64,000 nucleotides of DNA from Phenylobacterium aquaticum (GTDB taxonomy: Bacteria > Pseudomonadota > Alphaproteobacteria > Caulobacterales > Caulobacteraceae), in assembly GCA_947378305.1 (NCBI GenBank), contig CANCJJ010000001.1:1-64000 (forward strand), written 5' to 3'. The notes beneath the pieces were generated by a model. The model was not told where the DNA came from and searched no databases. It worked only from the letters and a program-made list of their open reading frames with translations. The stretch's first letter is position 1. Each line of letters begins with the position of its first letter. The translations under genes and the position numbers were made by a program. Of the stretch, positions 9,035-18,650 are shown piece after piece.

Positions 9035-10438
9035 ATGATCCCTCCCCCCGACCTTCTGTTGCGCCTGCAAGCTGTCCTCGGTCCGGAAGGCTGGAGCACG
9101 GAGGCTGATCGTCTCGCCCCCAAGCTGGTGGAATGGCGGGACCGGTGGAGCGGCCATACCCCCTTCCTGGCCCTACCCGGTACGACCGACGAGGTCGCCG
9201 CTGTCGTAGGTCTCTGCGCGGCTGCGGGGATCGCCATTACGCCCCAGGGCGGCAATACCGGACTTGTCGGGGGGCAAATTCCCCAGGGCGAAATCCTCCT
9301 GTCCACCGAGCGGCTGACCCGGATTCGCGACCTGAACCTGTTTGACGACGTGATCGTGGCCGAGGCGGGCGTCAGTCTTGCGGCAGTACAGGCCGCGGCC
9401 CTGGCCCAGGACCGTCGCTTTCCCCTCGATCTTGCCTCCCAGGGATCGGCAACCATAGGGGGCATTGTCTCGACCAATGCGGGCGGCACGGCGGTCCTGC
9501 GCTATGGCACCACCCGCGACCTGGTTTTGGGACTGGAGGCCGTCCTGCCGAATGGCGAGATCTGGAACGGGCTCAAGCGGCTGCGCAAGGACAATACCGG
9601 CTATGATCTGAAACAGCTCCTCATCGGCGCTGAGGGCACATTGGGCGTCGTGACCGCCGCCAGCCTGAAACTCTTTCCGGTCTTGGCCAGTCGGGCAACG
9701 GCCCTCATGGCGGTGGATAGCCCCGAAATTGCTCTGTCCCTGCTGGTTCGCGCCCGGGCGGCCACGGGTGGCGAGGTGGAGGCCTTTGAGCTCATGGGCC
9801 GTCAGGGGCTGGAATTTGTCCTGAAGAATATTCCCGGCCAACGGGATCCCCTGGACAGGCCCCACCCCTGGTATGTCCTGGTCGAACTGGCCTCCGGGGA
9901 CCCAGGGGCTGCGGAGGCAGGCCTGGACCGCTTCCTGGCTGAAGGCCTAGAGGCCGGACGGATCCGGGATGCCGTCATTGCCCAGACCCGAAGCCAGGCG
10001 GCGGCGCTCTGGGCGCTCCGGGAAAACCAGTCTCCGGGACAGAAGCCGGAAGGGGCCACCTGGAAACACGACATTTCCGTTCCCGTCAGTCAGGTCCCCC
10101 GCTTCATTGCCGAGGCGAGCGAGGCCATGCGGGCCTTTGCGCCGGGTTGCCGGATTACGGCCTTTGGTCACATGGGCGACGGCAATATCCATTATGATGT
10201 CATTCGGCCCGAAGGTGGCGAGGATGCCGCCCATTCGGCAGGACGAGAGGCGGGGTCGCGGCGGGTCCACGATATTGCCGTTGGCCTGGGGGGCTCGATT
10301 TCGGCGGAACATGGCCTGGGCATGATGAAAACCGAGGCCGCAGCGCTATATAAGAGCCCGGTTGAACTTGCGGCCCTGCGTGCAATCAGGCAGAGCCTTG
10401 ATCCTCAGCGGATCATGAATCCGCGCGTACTTTTCTGA
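9035..10438 (+). CDS. FAD-binding oxidoreductase (D-2-hydroxyacid/glycolate dehydrogenase GlcD-like)
   Basis: PQGGNTGLVGGQIP, GSATIGGIVSTNAGGTAVLRYG, GAEGTLGVVTAASLKLFP, AFGHMGDGNIHYDV, SAEHGLG. Confidence 0.93.
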   Translation: MIPPPDLLLRLQAVLGPEGWSTEADRLAPKLVEWRDRWSGHTPFLALPGTTDEVAAVVGLCAAAGIAITPQGGNTGLVGGQIPQGEILLSTERLTRIRDLNLFDDVIVAEAGVSLAAVQAAALAQDRRFPLDLASQGSATIGGIVSTNAGGTAVLRYGTTRDLVLGLEAVLPNGEIWNGLKRLRKDNTGYDLKQLLIGAEGTLGVVTAASLKLFPVLASRATALMAVDSPEIALSLLVRARAATGGEVEAFELMGRQGLEFVLKNIPGQRDPLDRPHPWYVLVELASGDPGAAEAGLDRFLAEGLEAGRIRDAVIAQTRSQAAALWALRENQSPGQKPEGATWKHDISVPVSQVPRFIAEASEAMRAFAPGCRITAFGHMGDGNIHYDVIRPEGGEDAAHSAGREAGSRRVHDIAVGLGGSISAEHGLGMMKTEAAALYKSPVELAALRAIRQSLDPQRIMNPRVLF

Positions 10439-10450
10439 ACCGGCTGACAC

Positions 10451-11236
10451 ATGCTGATCGTCCTCTCCCCTGCCAAGGCCATGGACTTCTCGGCCCCCGA
10501 GGCTCCCGTGCCGGTAACCACGCCCGAGCTGGCGGCGGACATCACGGAACTGGCGGCCGTCACCCGGAAGCTGACCGTGGCCCAGATCAAGTCCCTGATG
10601 AGCCTGTCAGACAATCTGGCCACATTGAACCGCGCCCGATTCCAGGCCTTTGATCCCGGGCTGGAGGACGGACTCCAGGCCGCCTTTGCCTTCAATGGCG
10701 ATGTCTATGCAGGCCTGAAGGCGCGCGAACTGGACCGTCCAGCCCTAGACTATGCCCAGACCCACCTGCGCATACTATCCGGCCTTTATGGCGTCCTGCG
10801 CCCCCTCGATGCCATCCAGGCCTATCGGCTGGAAATGGGCACGTCCTTGAAAACTCCGAGGGGCAAGAGCCTGTATGCTTTCTGGGGCGACCGCCTGGCG
10901 CGGAGCCTGAAGGCTGCGTCCGAAAGTCATGAGGACCCGACCCTCATCAATGCCGCCTCACAGGAATATTTCGGGGCCGTTGATCAGATCGCCCTGGGCT
11001 TGCCGGTCATCAACCTCCGGTTTCTGGAGGAAAAGGACGGCACGGCCCGCATACTCAGCTTCTTCGCCAAGCGGGCCCGGGGACGACTCGCCCGTTTTGC
11101 CATTGATCATCGCATCACCCGGGCGGCAGACCTTAAGGGCTTTGACTATGACGGCTACCGGTTCCAGGCCGGGGCCTCGACCGATACAGACTGGGTCTTT
11201 TCCCGCCCCCAGCCGCCGCCTCCCAGCAAAAAATAA
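10451..11236 (+). CDS. yaaA: peroxide stress protein YaaA (UPF0246)
   Basis: MLIVLSPAKAMDF, LRILSGLYGVLRPLDAIQAYRLEMGTSL, INAASQEYFGAV. Confidence 0.94.
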   Translation: MLIVLSPAKAMDFSAPEAPVPVTTPELAADITELAAVTRKLTVAQIKSLMSLSDNLATLNRARFQAFDPGLEDGLQAAFAFNGDVYAGLKARELDRPALDYAQTHLRILSGLYGVLRPLDAIQAYRLEMGTSLKTPRGKSLYAFWGDRLARSLKAASESHEDPTLINAASQEYFGAVDQIALGLPVINLRFLEEKDGTARILSFFAKRARGRLARFAIDHRITRAADLKGFDYDGYRFQAGASTDTDWVFSRPQPPPPSKK

Positions 11237-11289
11237 GCTCTAGTTATTTGGAACTAATGCTCTTTTTCCAGGGCCGCTATTATTTGTGG

Positions 11290-11319
11290 ACAGGTACCTT
11301 GCGTTAACAGGTACCTTGC
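11290..11319. repeat. tandem 13-bp direct repeat ACAGGTACCTTGC (17-bp period), each copy containing palindrome AGGTACCT; candidate operator
   Basis: Copies at 11290-11302 and 11307-11319, about 30-40 bp upstream of the PadR gene start. Confidence 0.7.
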
Positions 11320-11345
11320 AGTAAACACTCTCTAGCTGAAGAGGA

Positions 11346-11681
11346 GTGCTGCCTTTGCCCGAAGCCATTCAGATACAGTTAAAGAGGGGGGTCCTGGATC
11401 TATGCGTCCTCGCCCTCCTGTCCCGGAACGATGCCTATGCTTATGATATTGCTGCGCAACTTGCCGAGGCCATAGATATGGGTGAAGGCACCATCTATCC
11501 CCTTATGCGTCGCATGCAGTCTGAGCGGCTGGTGGAGACTTATCTGGTTGAGAGTTCTTCCGGGCCACCGCGTAAATATTACAAGCTGACCACATCCGGT
11601 CGGGCGAGCCTTGCCGCCCAGACCATCGAATGGACCGCCTTTTCCAAGGCCGTCAACACCATACTGGGAGAGCCCCAATGA
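11346..11681 (+). CDS. PadR-family transcriptional regulator
   Basis: QLKRGVLDLCVLALLSRNDAYAYDIAAQLAEAIDMGEGTIYPLMRRMQSERLVET...GPPRKYYKLTTSGRASL. Start may be GTG 11346 or TTG 11355. Confidence 0.92.
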   Translation: MLPLPEAIQIQLKRGVLDLCVLALLSRNDAYAYDIAAQLAEAIDMGEGTIYPLMRRMQSERLVETYLVESSSGPPRKYYKLTTSGRASLAAQTIEWTAFSKAVNTILGEPQ

Positions 11682-12253
11682 CCAGACAGGGATTTTTAGA
11701 TACCTTGCGAGCGAGTTTGCGTGGCCTGCCACCAACCTCCATCGACGAGGTGATTGCTGATTACGAGGCCCACTTCGCCGAAGGTCTCCAGGCGGGCCGG
11801 ACCGAAGCAGAGATTTCGGCGGCCCTGGGCGATCCCGCGCGTCTGGCGCGGGAACTGCGTACGGAAGCCGGCCTCAAGCGCTGGGAGCTGGAACGAAACC
11901 CGTCCGCCGCTGTGGGCGCGATCTTCGGAATTCTGGGACTGGGGGCCATTGATATCCTGGTCCTCCTACCCATCCTCCTACCCGTCGCCGCCACACTGCT
12001 GGGCTTTAGCATTACCGCGGTTGTGCTCTTTGTCTGCGGCGCCATTGTCTTTGTGCTGGGCCCCTTTGCCGGGCTTGGGCCCTATATCGCCGCCCTCATG
12101 TTTGGCGGGCTCAGTGTCATGGCCGGCGCAGTGTCCCTTGGGGCCCTGACCAGCCTGGTCGCCATTGGCTTTGTGAATGCCCTGGTCTGGTTCGGTCGCC
12201 TGCACATGCGTGCACTCAAACCCATTCTCGACTCTTCGGAGGTCCGCTCGTGA
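11678..12253 (+). CDS. DUF1700-family membrane protein
   Basis: N-terminal LDTLRASLRGLPPTSIDEVIADYEAHFAEGLQAGRTEAEISAALGDPARLARELR followed by several TM segments; ATGA overlap with PadR gene. Confidence 0.87.
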   Translation: MTRQGFLDTLRASLRGLPPTSIDEVIADYEAHFAEGLQAGRTEAEISAALGDPARLARELRTEAGLKRWELERNPSAAVGAIFGILGLGAIDILVLLPILLPVAATLLGFSITAVVLFVCGAIVFVLGPFAGLGPYIAALMFGGLSVMAGAVSLGALTSLVAIGFVNALVWFGRLHMRALKPILDSSEVRS

Positions 12254-13002
12254 TCCGCACCCTCATTCTGGTCGTTGTCGTAGGATTTGTCCTCTCCATC
12301 TTGGCCCTTGTCACGGCGGTCGCCTTCGCGGGCGGGCCGGGGGGCATAGGCAATATGATGTCAGCGCTGAGCCACAATAAAAACCTGCACTGGGAATTTA
12401 CGTCCGACGATAATCCCAAGTCGCTGCACTGGTCCGGGCCAACGGTCAGCCGGGATTTTCCCTGGTCGGGCGAAGACCGTCTTGAAATCGAGGACACGGC
12501 CGACATCACCTATATCCAGGGGCCGGTGGCCAAGCTGACCATCGAGGCTCCGGCGACAGTGCTGGATACGGTTCGGGTCGAGGGCGGTCGAATTGAACGC
12601 GATGGCAATCACAACAGCCGTGGTGTCCTGAAGATTACCCTGACCGCGCCCAAGGTGCACAGGTTCGACCTGGGCGGGGTCCAGACCCTGAAGATCAGCC
12701 AGTTTGACCAGGACGATCTGGACTTGAACCTCAGCGGCGCTAGCAAGGTCACCGGGACAGGACGGGTCCACGATCTGAGCCTGGACATTTCTGGAACCGG
12801 GGCCGCCGATCTGGCCGACATGCAGATGGAAACCGCGCGGGTCGATCTGTCCGGCGCAGGCAAGGCCCGGCTTGGTCCCAAGGCCTCGGCCAAGGTCTCA
12901 ATCTCCGGGATTGGCGAGGTCGAACTCACCCGCAAGCCTGAGACCCTGAGATCTGACATTTCCGGGCTGGGCCGCGTGTCTCAGCCAGGACTTCCAGACT
13001 GA
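12250..13002 (+). CDS. DUF2807/DUF4097-like putative auto-transporter adhesin head/GIN-type protein
   Basis: N-terminal TM anchor followed by repetitive beta-rich LDLNLSGASKVTGTGRVHDLSLDISGTGAADLADMQMETARVDLSGAGKARL; 4-bp overlap with DUF1700 gene. Confidence 0.75.
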   Translation: MIRTLILVVVVGFVLSILALVTAVAFAGGPGGIGNMMSALSHNKNLHWEFTSDDNPKSLHWSGPTVSRDFPWSGEDRLEIEDTADITYIQGPVAKLTIEAPATVLDTVRVEGGRIERDGNHNSRGVLKITLTAPKVHRFDLGGVQTLKISQFDQDDLDLNLSGASKVTGTGRVHDLSLDISGTGAADLADMQMETARVDLSGAGKARLGPKASAKVSISGIGEVELTRKPETLRSDISGLGRVSQPGLPD

Positions 13003-13036
13003 TAACAACTGACCTAGGCTGGGGACAGGAGGAGCC

Positions 13037-13561
13037 ATGTCCATGTCCCGATTCATCCCCGGCCTAGCCTTGCTGACCTGTCTGTGCCTTGCCGGCACCG
13101 CAATGGCCCGCCCGGCTCCGATCACCCACAAGCCGATTGTGGCGGCGAAATTCTACAGCGGCCAGTGGTACGAAATCGCCCGGACTCCCATGCTGTTGAC
13201 GCGCAACTGCAATGCCAGCACCACGGAATACACCTTGCAGGCCGATGGACTGGTCAAGGTGGTCGATGCCTGTTTCCGAAACGGCAAGCGGGTCTCTATC
13301 GAGGGTCGGGGCAATTTCATGGACCCGGGCACCAATGCCCGGCTCAGGGTCCGCTACAATCCGCTGATCATCTGGAACTACTGGATTCTGGACCATGACC
13401 CGGCAGGCCAGTGGTTCATTTCGTCAGACCCGACCTTTGACAAGCTGTTCATCTATACCCGCCAGCCACCGACCCAGGACTACCTTGATCAACTCCTCCA
13501 GCGGGCCAGGAACCTGGGCTATGATACCTCTCGACTGGAGTATCCGACGATTGCGCCCTAA
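13037..13561 (+). CDS. lipocalin (Blc-like)
   Basis: Signal peptide; KFYSGQWYEIARTPMLL...CNASTTEYTL...NYWILDHDPAGQWFISSDPTFDKLFIYTR. Confidence 0.9.
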   Translation: MSMSRFIPGLALLTCLCLAGTAMARPAPITHKPIVAAKFYSGQWYEIARTPMLLTRNCNASTTEYTLQADGLVKVVDACFRNGKRVSIEGRGNFMDPGTNARLRVRYNPLIIWNYWILDHDPAGQWFISSDPTFDKLFIYTRQPPTQDYLDQLLQRARNLGYDTSRLEYPTIAP

Positions 13562-13606
13562 CATCGGGTTCAGAGCTTGATTCAAACATAAGGGAGGGGA
13601 CAAGAC

Positions 13607-14392
13607 ATGGCCTTCAAACCATTCGATCTGACAGGAAAAGTGGCCCTGGTGACGGGCGGCAATGGCGGCATTGGTTTCGGCATGGTCGAGGCCCTGGCCC
13701 AGGCCGGCGCGGACATCGTCATCTGGGGCTCCAACCCTGCCAAGAATGCCGATGCTGCGGAAAAGCTGAAGCCCACCGGCGTTCGGGTTCTGACCCAGGT
13801 GGTCAATGTTGCCGATGAAGACGCCGTCCGGGCGGGCATGGTTGAGGCGGTGGCCAAGATGGGCCGGGTCGATACGGTCGTGGCCAATGCCGGCATTGGC
13901 GGCGGCGCATCCTCCTTCTCCGACTTCCCTACGGAAACCTATCGCCGGGTCTTGTCCGTCAATCTGGACGGGGTCTTCTTCACCTTCCGCGAAGCCTGCA
14001 AGCACATGGTCGCCCGTGCGGGCCAGGGTGACCGGGCCGGGGGCTCCTTGGTGGTCATCTCCTCCCTGTCGGCCATAGACGGTGCCGCGCGGAACGAGGC
14101 CTATGCCGCCACCAAGGGCGCGGTGATCTCCATGATCCGGGCCATTGCCGTTGAGCACGCCCGCTATGGCGTGCGCGCCAATGCCATCCTGCCGGGCTGG
14201 ATTGCCACCGACATGACCGCCGGGGCCCAGGGCAATGACAAGTTCAACGACTCCGTCATCCGCCGCGTTCCTGTGCGGCGCTGGGGCGAACCGGCGGACT
14301 TTGGCGGCATGGCCGTCTATCTGGCCTCCGATGCGTCCAGCTTCCACACCGGCGACAGCTTCCTGATCGACGGCGGCTACGGCATCTTTTAG
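13607..14392 (+). CDS. short-chain dehydrogenase/reductase
   Basis: GKVALVTGGNGGIGFG, VVANAGIG, YAATKGAVISM, FLIDGGYGIF. Confidence 0.95.
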   Translation: MAFKPFDLTGKVALVTGGNGGIGFGMVEALAQAGADIVIWGSNPAKNADAAEKLKPTGVRVLTQVVNVADEDAVRAGMVEAVAKMGRVDTVVANAGIGGGASSFSDFPTETYRRVLSVNLDGVFFTFREACKHMVARAGQGDRAGGSLVVISSLSAIDGAARNEAYAATKGAVISMIRAIAVEHARYGVRANAILPGWIATDMTAGAQGNDKFNDSVIRRVPVRRWGEPADFGGMAVYLASDASSFHTGDSFLIDGGYGIF

Positions 14393-14404
14393 GCCGGATC
14401 TGAT

Positions 14405-15613
14405 CTAGGCCTGATCCAGGGCGCGGTTGACGTCCCGGCTCAGGTCTTCCGCCCCTTCCAGACCCACACTCATCCGCACCCAGCCTTCGGTCAGGCCGAT
14501 TTCCAGCCGCTCGGCTTCGGTCATGGACCTGTGGGTTGTGGTGCACGGATGGGTCGCCATGGACTTGGCATCCCCAAGATTGTTGGAGATGTCGACAATC
14601 TCCAACCGGTCGAGGAAACGCCAGGCGGCCTCCTGGGAGCCCAGATCAAAGGCCACCACCGTGCCCGGTCCGGTCATCTGACTGGCAATCAGGTCGGCCT
14701 GGGGGTGGTCGGCCCGACCGGGGAAGATCACCTTGCCAACCCGCGAATGGGCGGCAATGACCTCGGTCACCTTGGCTGCATTTTCCGCCTGACGCCGGAC
14801 CCGAAGATCCAGGGTTTCCAGACCCTTGAGCATGACCCAGGCATTGAAGGGCGACAGGGCCGGGCCCGTATGACGCAACAAATCCTTATAGGCCTCGCTC
14901 ATCAGGGGCTCATTACCGAGGATAGCCCCGCCCAGCACCCGGCCCTGGCCGTCAATGTGCTTGGTCGCCGAATAGACGACAATGTCGGCCCCCAGGGTCA
15001 GGGGTTTCTGGAAGATCGGCGTGGCAAAGACATTATCCACGACCAGCTTGGCCCCGGCGGCATGGGCCAGGTCGGCAACCGCGCGGATGTCGGTGATTTC
15101 CAGCAGGGGATTGGCCGGGCTTTCTACGAGAAAGGCCCGGGTATTTGGCCGAACAGCATTGGCCCAGGCCGCGAGATCCGTGGCGTCCACATAGGTCACC
15201 TCAACCCCAAAGCGCGGCATCCAGTTTGACAGGATCCACCGGCAGGAACTGAACAGGGCCTTGGCCGCGACAATATGGTCCCCGGCCCGGACCAGCCCTT
15301 GCAGGGCCGCGTGAATGGCCGACATGCCCGAGGCCGTGGCCCGGCAGACTTCAGCCCCTTCCAGCAAGGCCATCCGGGTCTCGAACATCTGGGTCGTGGG
15401 ATTGCCGAAGCGCTGATAGATGAACCCGGCATCCTCGCCAGAGAATCGCCGGTCCGCTGCGCCTGCGCTCTCATAGGCAAAGCTCTGGGTCAGAAACAGG
15501 GCTTCTGAAATCTCTCCATAGGGGGATCTGTCGAGACCGCCACGCACCAGGCGGGTCTGATCTTGCCAGTCTTTCGGGTCTTCGGACACGGTCTGCCTCG
15601 GTCTGATGATCAA
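14405..15613 (-). CDS. metZ: O-succinylhomoserine sulfhydrylase (Cys/Met metabolism PLP enzyme)
   Basis: TRLVRGGLDRSPYGEISEALFLTQSFAYESA, RFGNPTTQMFE, YSATKHIDGQGRVLGGAI, SLEGAEDL. Start may be GTG at 15589. Confidence 0.92.
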   Translation of the reverse strand: MIIRPRQTVSEDPKDWQDQTRLVRGGLDRSPYGEISEALFLTQSFAYESAGAADRRFSGEDAGFIYQRFGNPTTQMFETRMALLEGAEVCRATASGMSAIHAALQGLVRAGDHIVAAKALFSSCRWILSNWMPRFGVEVTYVDATDLAAWANAVRPNTRAFLVESPANPLLEITDIRAVADLAHAAGAKLVVDNVFATPIFQKPLTLGADIVVYSATKHIDGQGRVLGGAILGNEPLMSEAYKDLLRHTGPALSPFNAWVMLKGLETLDLRVRRQAENAAKVTEVIAAHSRVGKVIFPGRADHPQADLIASQMTGPGTVVAFDLGSQEAAWRFLDRLEIVDISNNLGDAKSMATHPCTTTHRSMTEAERLEIGLTEGWVRMSVGLEGAEDLSRDVNRALDQA

Positions 15614-15687
15614 AAATCGCGCCTTCCAGTCATCAGAAGGTCAGCCTGCCCTTGCAAACCCCAAGCGGGGCGGCGAGTAAAGGGGCA

Positions 15688-16710
15688 ATGCATAGTCATC
15701 TGCCCCCGGGGATTCTCCCCTGTCAGTCCATAGAGGCCCTGATCGACCAGGGGGCCATACGTGCGGCGACACCCTTTGAGGCTGGCCAGGTCCAGCCGGC
15801 CAGCCTCGACCTGCGTCTCGGAACCCGGGTCTGGCGGGTTCGCGCCTCCTTCCTGCCGCGCCCGGGGCGCACGGTGCAGGGCAGGCTGGCCGATGTCGCC
15901 ATGCATGAACTCGACCTGACCGGCGGTGCGGTTCTGGAACGGGGCTGCGTCTATATTGCCGAACTCCAGGAATCCCTGGCCCTGCCGCCCGGCCTGTCTG
16001 CCCGGGCAAATCCCAAGAGCTCCACGGGCCGGATCGACGTCTTTGTGCGGCTCCTGACCGACCATCAGCCTGCTTTTGACGATGTGGCCGACGGCTATTG
16101 CGGCCCCGCCTTTATTGAAATTTCGCCCCAGACCTTTTCCATACTGGTCCGCACCGGCACCCGTCTGAACCAGCTTCGCCTGAAGCGGGGCGAGCCTGCG
16201 CGTCTGGCCACAACCAGCGTCGGCGTAGACCTCTCTGACGGCATTGCGGGCTTCCGGGCGCGACGCCATGCCGGCGTTATCGACATGGATCACGTGGGCG
16301 GCCACGATCCCCGCGACTTCTGGGAACCCCTGGTGCCGCGACATGGCGAGGTCATGCTCGATCCCGGCGAATTCTACATTCTGGCATCGAAGTCCGCGAT
16401 TGAGATTCCCATTCTCCAGGCCGCGGAAATGACTCCTATCGACCCCTCCGTGGGGGAGTTTCGGGTGCATTATGCGGGCTTTTTTGATCCAGGCTTTGGC
16501 ACGTCAGAGGCGGGCGCCTCAGGATCGCGTGGCGTGCTTGAGGTCCGCAGCCACGAAACCCCCTTCCTCTTGGAAGACGGTCAGACCGTGGCGAGACTGG
16601 TTTATGAGCCCCTGACCGAGCGGCCAGAGCGCATCTATGGCGAAGGCGGCAGCCACTATCAGCGTCAAGGCCTGAAGCTCTCCAAGCACTTCCGGGCCTG
16701 GGACGGCTAG
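15688..16710 (+). CDS. 2'-deoxycytidine 5'-triphosphate deaminase (double-domain Dcd-like)
   Basis: QVQPASLDLRLGTRVWRVRASFLP, LSARANPKSSTGRIDVF, GYCGPAFIEISPQTF; second DCD-like half VHYAGFFDPGFG. Confidence 0.88.
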   Translation: MHSHLPPGILPCQSIEALIDQGAIRAATPFEAGQVQPASLDLRLGTRVWRVRASFLPRPGRTVQGRLADVAMHELDLTGGAVLERGCVYIAELQESLALPPGLSARANPKSSTGRIDVFVRLLTDHQPAFDDVADGYCGPAFIEISPQTFSILVRTGTRLNQLRLKRGEPARLATTSVGVDLSDGIAGFRARRHAGVIDMDHVGGHDPRDFWEPLVPRHGEVMLDPGEFYILASKSAIEIPILQAAEMTPIDPSVGEFRVHYAGFFDPGFGTSEAGASGSRGVLEVRSHETPFLLEDGQTVARLVYEPLTERPERIYGEGGSHYQRQGLKLSKHFRAWDG

Positions 16711-16732
16711 ACCCGAGCTCGGGCCATCTCAA

Positions 16733-17596
16733 TTAGAGCCGTGTGCGCACCGGCAGTTTCATTCCGGTGAACCGGGAGTCCAGGTGCTCGATCTCCAGGA
16801 AGCTCGCAGAGTGACCATAGGGCTTGTAGATCGAAAACGTCTTGGCAATGCCCAGGGTGGCCGAGCTTTCCAGCGGTGAGACAAAGTTACAGTCCCGGTC
16901 CAGCCAGTGGGGCTGGTCGATCCAGTAGGACAACTGGTCCCGGGTCACGGCAAAGAATCCGGAATGGGGGTTGCGGGCGCGCTGGAAACTGGCCGGCTGG
17001 CCCAGGGGCGAGCCATAGAGAACCTCGTCATCGGCCACAAAACTCTTCATGACCTTGGATACCCGGCCCGCCAGATCGCCGTCGATATAGGTTTTCAGGG
17101 CAGGCCCGGCACGGTTCCATTCGACCCGGTTGGGGAAGAGAACGCGCTTGTAGCCAAAGGTCTGGTTGAACCAGGCCAGCTTGTCCACGATCTGGGCATC
17201 ATTGATCTTCAGGTCGTCCTCGCTGAAGACGAACATGTCATAGCTGTTGCGCAGGGAGGCAAAGACCTCCTGGGCCTTGAAGCCCAGCATGCGCGGATTA
17301 TCCATCTCGAACTTGGCCACCTGGGCCCCGGCCTTGGCGCAGAATTCCGGTGTCATCAGGTGTTTGTCATTGGTTGTGGCAACGACAATATCGACCGTGT
17401 GGTCAGATCGCGGCCCAAGGTGGAAGGCCTTGTTGCCCACATCCAGGACCGCCGTGGTGCCGAAGTGCCCGCGCCAGGCCAGTATGGCCGATTCAATCGC
17501 CAGGCGTCGGTCGTCCTGGCGGCTGAGGTCGGTCGAGGCGTGGCGTGGATTATCCTCACCGGAAAAATAATGGGCGAAGACAAGGAGAATGCGCAT
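16733..17596 (-). CDS. glycosyltransferase-like hypothetical protein
   Basis: MRILLVFAHYFSGEDNPRHAS; YDMFVFSEDDLKI resembles a nucleotide-sugar EDD motif. Start ATG 17596. Confidence 0.6.
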   Translation of the reverse strand: MRILLVFAHYFSGEDNPRHASTDLSRQDDRRLAIESAILAWRGHFGTTAVLDVGNKAFHLGPRSDHTVDIVVATTNDKHLMTPEFCAKAGAQVAKFEMDNPRMLGFKAQEVFASLRNSYDMFVFSEDDLKINDAQIVDKLAWFNQTFGYKRVLFPNRVEWNRAGPALKTYIDGDLAGRVSKVMKSFVADDEVLYGSPLGQPASFQRARNPHSGFFAVTRDQLSYWIDQPHWLDRDCNFVSPLESSATLGIAKTFSIYKPYGHSASFLEIEHLDSRFTGMKLPVRTRL

Positions 17597-17736
17597 GGGA
17601 CCCGGTCGATGACTGCCTGGTCCATTCCTGCCGGACCCTGACCTCGTCTTTAAGCCCAAATGCCATCTTCGCAAAGTGGCGCGCGTCCCGGCCTTGAGCC
17701 GCTGGCCCGGACGGGCTAAGGAAGGCGCTCACCTGC

Positions 17737-17811
17737 GCGGGCGTAGTTCAGAGGTAGAACGCAAGCTTCCCAAGCTTGATGTCGGGGGTTCGATTCCCCC
17801 CGCCCGCTCCA
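17737..17811 (+). tRNA. tRNA-Gly (anticodon CCC), CCA encoded
   Basis: Acceptor GCGGGCG/CGCCCGC, D-arm GTTCAGAGGTAGAAC, anticodon stem CAAGC-TTCCCAA-GCTTG, T-arm GGGGGTTCGATTCCCCC, T discriminator plus CCA. Confidence 0.97.
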
Positions 17812-17836
17812 GGTCCTCCCCGAAACCTCCGCCAGA

Positions 17837-18052
17837 TCAGGCGACCTGACCGTCCATGCGGCCCCTGCTCGCCATGTGGGCGTGCAGTTTCTGAACCCTC
17901 AGGCTGGCCGTGCGCTCAAAGATGAAGGGCAGGGCGGCATGAACCAGACAGGCCAGGCCCGCCAGGATCAGCGACACGCCATAACCGCCCGCATGGGCGA
18001 AATGCTCGCCATAGGTTTCACCGACATCGTCGAGGTGGCGGGTGAGTGACAT
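17837..18052 (-). CDS. small membrane protein (DUF6356-like)
   Basis: MSLTRHLDDVGETYGEHFAHAGGYGVSLILAGLACLVHAALPFIFERTASLRVQKLHAHM; ATG at 18052. Confidence 0.75.
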   Translation of the reverse strand: MSLTRHLDDVGETYGEHFAHAGGYGVSLILAGLACLVHAALPFIFERTASLRVQKLHAHMASRGRMDGQVA

Positions 18053-18148
18053 GGGACGGCTCCAGTCTCTGCAGCTTGATGGGAGACCCCAGTCTGACGC
18101 AATCTCTGGAAAGAACATGGTTTAAATTCTGCTGATCTTGGCTATATG

Positions 18149-18163
18149 GAGAATAATATTCTC
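18149..18163. promoter_or_regulatory. 15-bp perfect palindrome GAGAATAATATTCTC, candidate Lrp/AsnC operator
   Basis: 7-bp arms around a single central base, 17 bp upstream of the Lrp-family start codon; resembles the E. coli Lrp consensus YAGHAWATTWTDCTR. Confidence 0.6.
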
Positions 18164-18180
18164 TCTAATGGGCCAATGGC

Positions 18181-18642
18181 ATGACAGATATTCTTGATCC
18201 CATGGACCGCCGGCTCCTGCGGGAATTGCAGACGGATGCCAGCCTGTCCCTGGCGGACCTGGCCGAACGGGTCGGCCTGTCCCAGTCCCCGTGCTGGAAA
18301 CGGGTCAAACGGCTGGAGGCCCAGGGCATTATTGAACGCCGGGTGGCCCTGCTGGACCGGGAGCAGCTTGATCTGGGTCTCGTGGTCTTTGTCTCGGTCC
18401 GCGCCGGACGTCACGACCAGCTCTGGCTCGACCAGTTCACCAAGGAGGCGTCTGCCCTGCCCGAGGTCGTGGAATTCTACCGGATGAGCGGCGAGACCGA
18501 CTATCTGCTCAAGGTGGTGGTCCGAGACATTGCCGCCTATGACCGCTTCTACAAGCGCCTGATTGCCACCGCCGCCCTGGGCGATGTGACCTCAGCCTTC
18601 GGCCTGGAGCAGATCAAATACACCACGGCCCTCCCCATCTAA
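18181..18642 (+). CDS. Lrp/AsnC family transcriptional regulator
   Basis: LDPMDRRLLRELQTDASLSLADLAERVGLSQSPCWKRVKRLEAQGIIERRVALLD; C-terminal RAM domain. Confidence 0.96.
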   Translation: MTDILDPMDRRLLRELQTDASLSLADLAERVGLSQSPCWKRVKRLEAQGIIERRVALLDREQLDLGLVVFVSVRAGRHDQLWLDQFTKEASALPEVVEFYRMSGETDYLLKVVVRDIAAYDRFYKRLIATAALGDVTSAFGLEQIKYTTALPI

Positions 18643-18650
18643 ATTTGAGC

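Noticed and set aside
15590-15690. SAM-II riboswitch upstream of metZ
   Set aside because: SAM-II is common upstream of alphaproteobacterial met genes, but I could not find its conserved core in the short metZ/dCTP deaminase intergenic region.
17737-17811. tRNA-Gly as possible integration site of a genomic island
   Set aside because: No integrase, flanking repeat of the tRNA 3' end, or compositional shift seen nearby.
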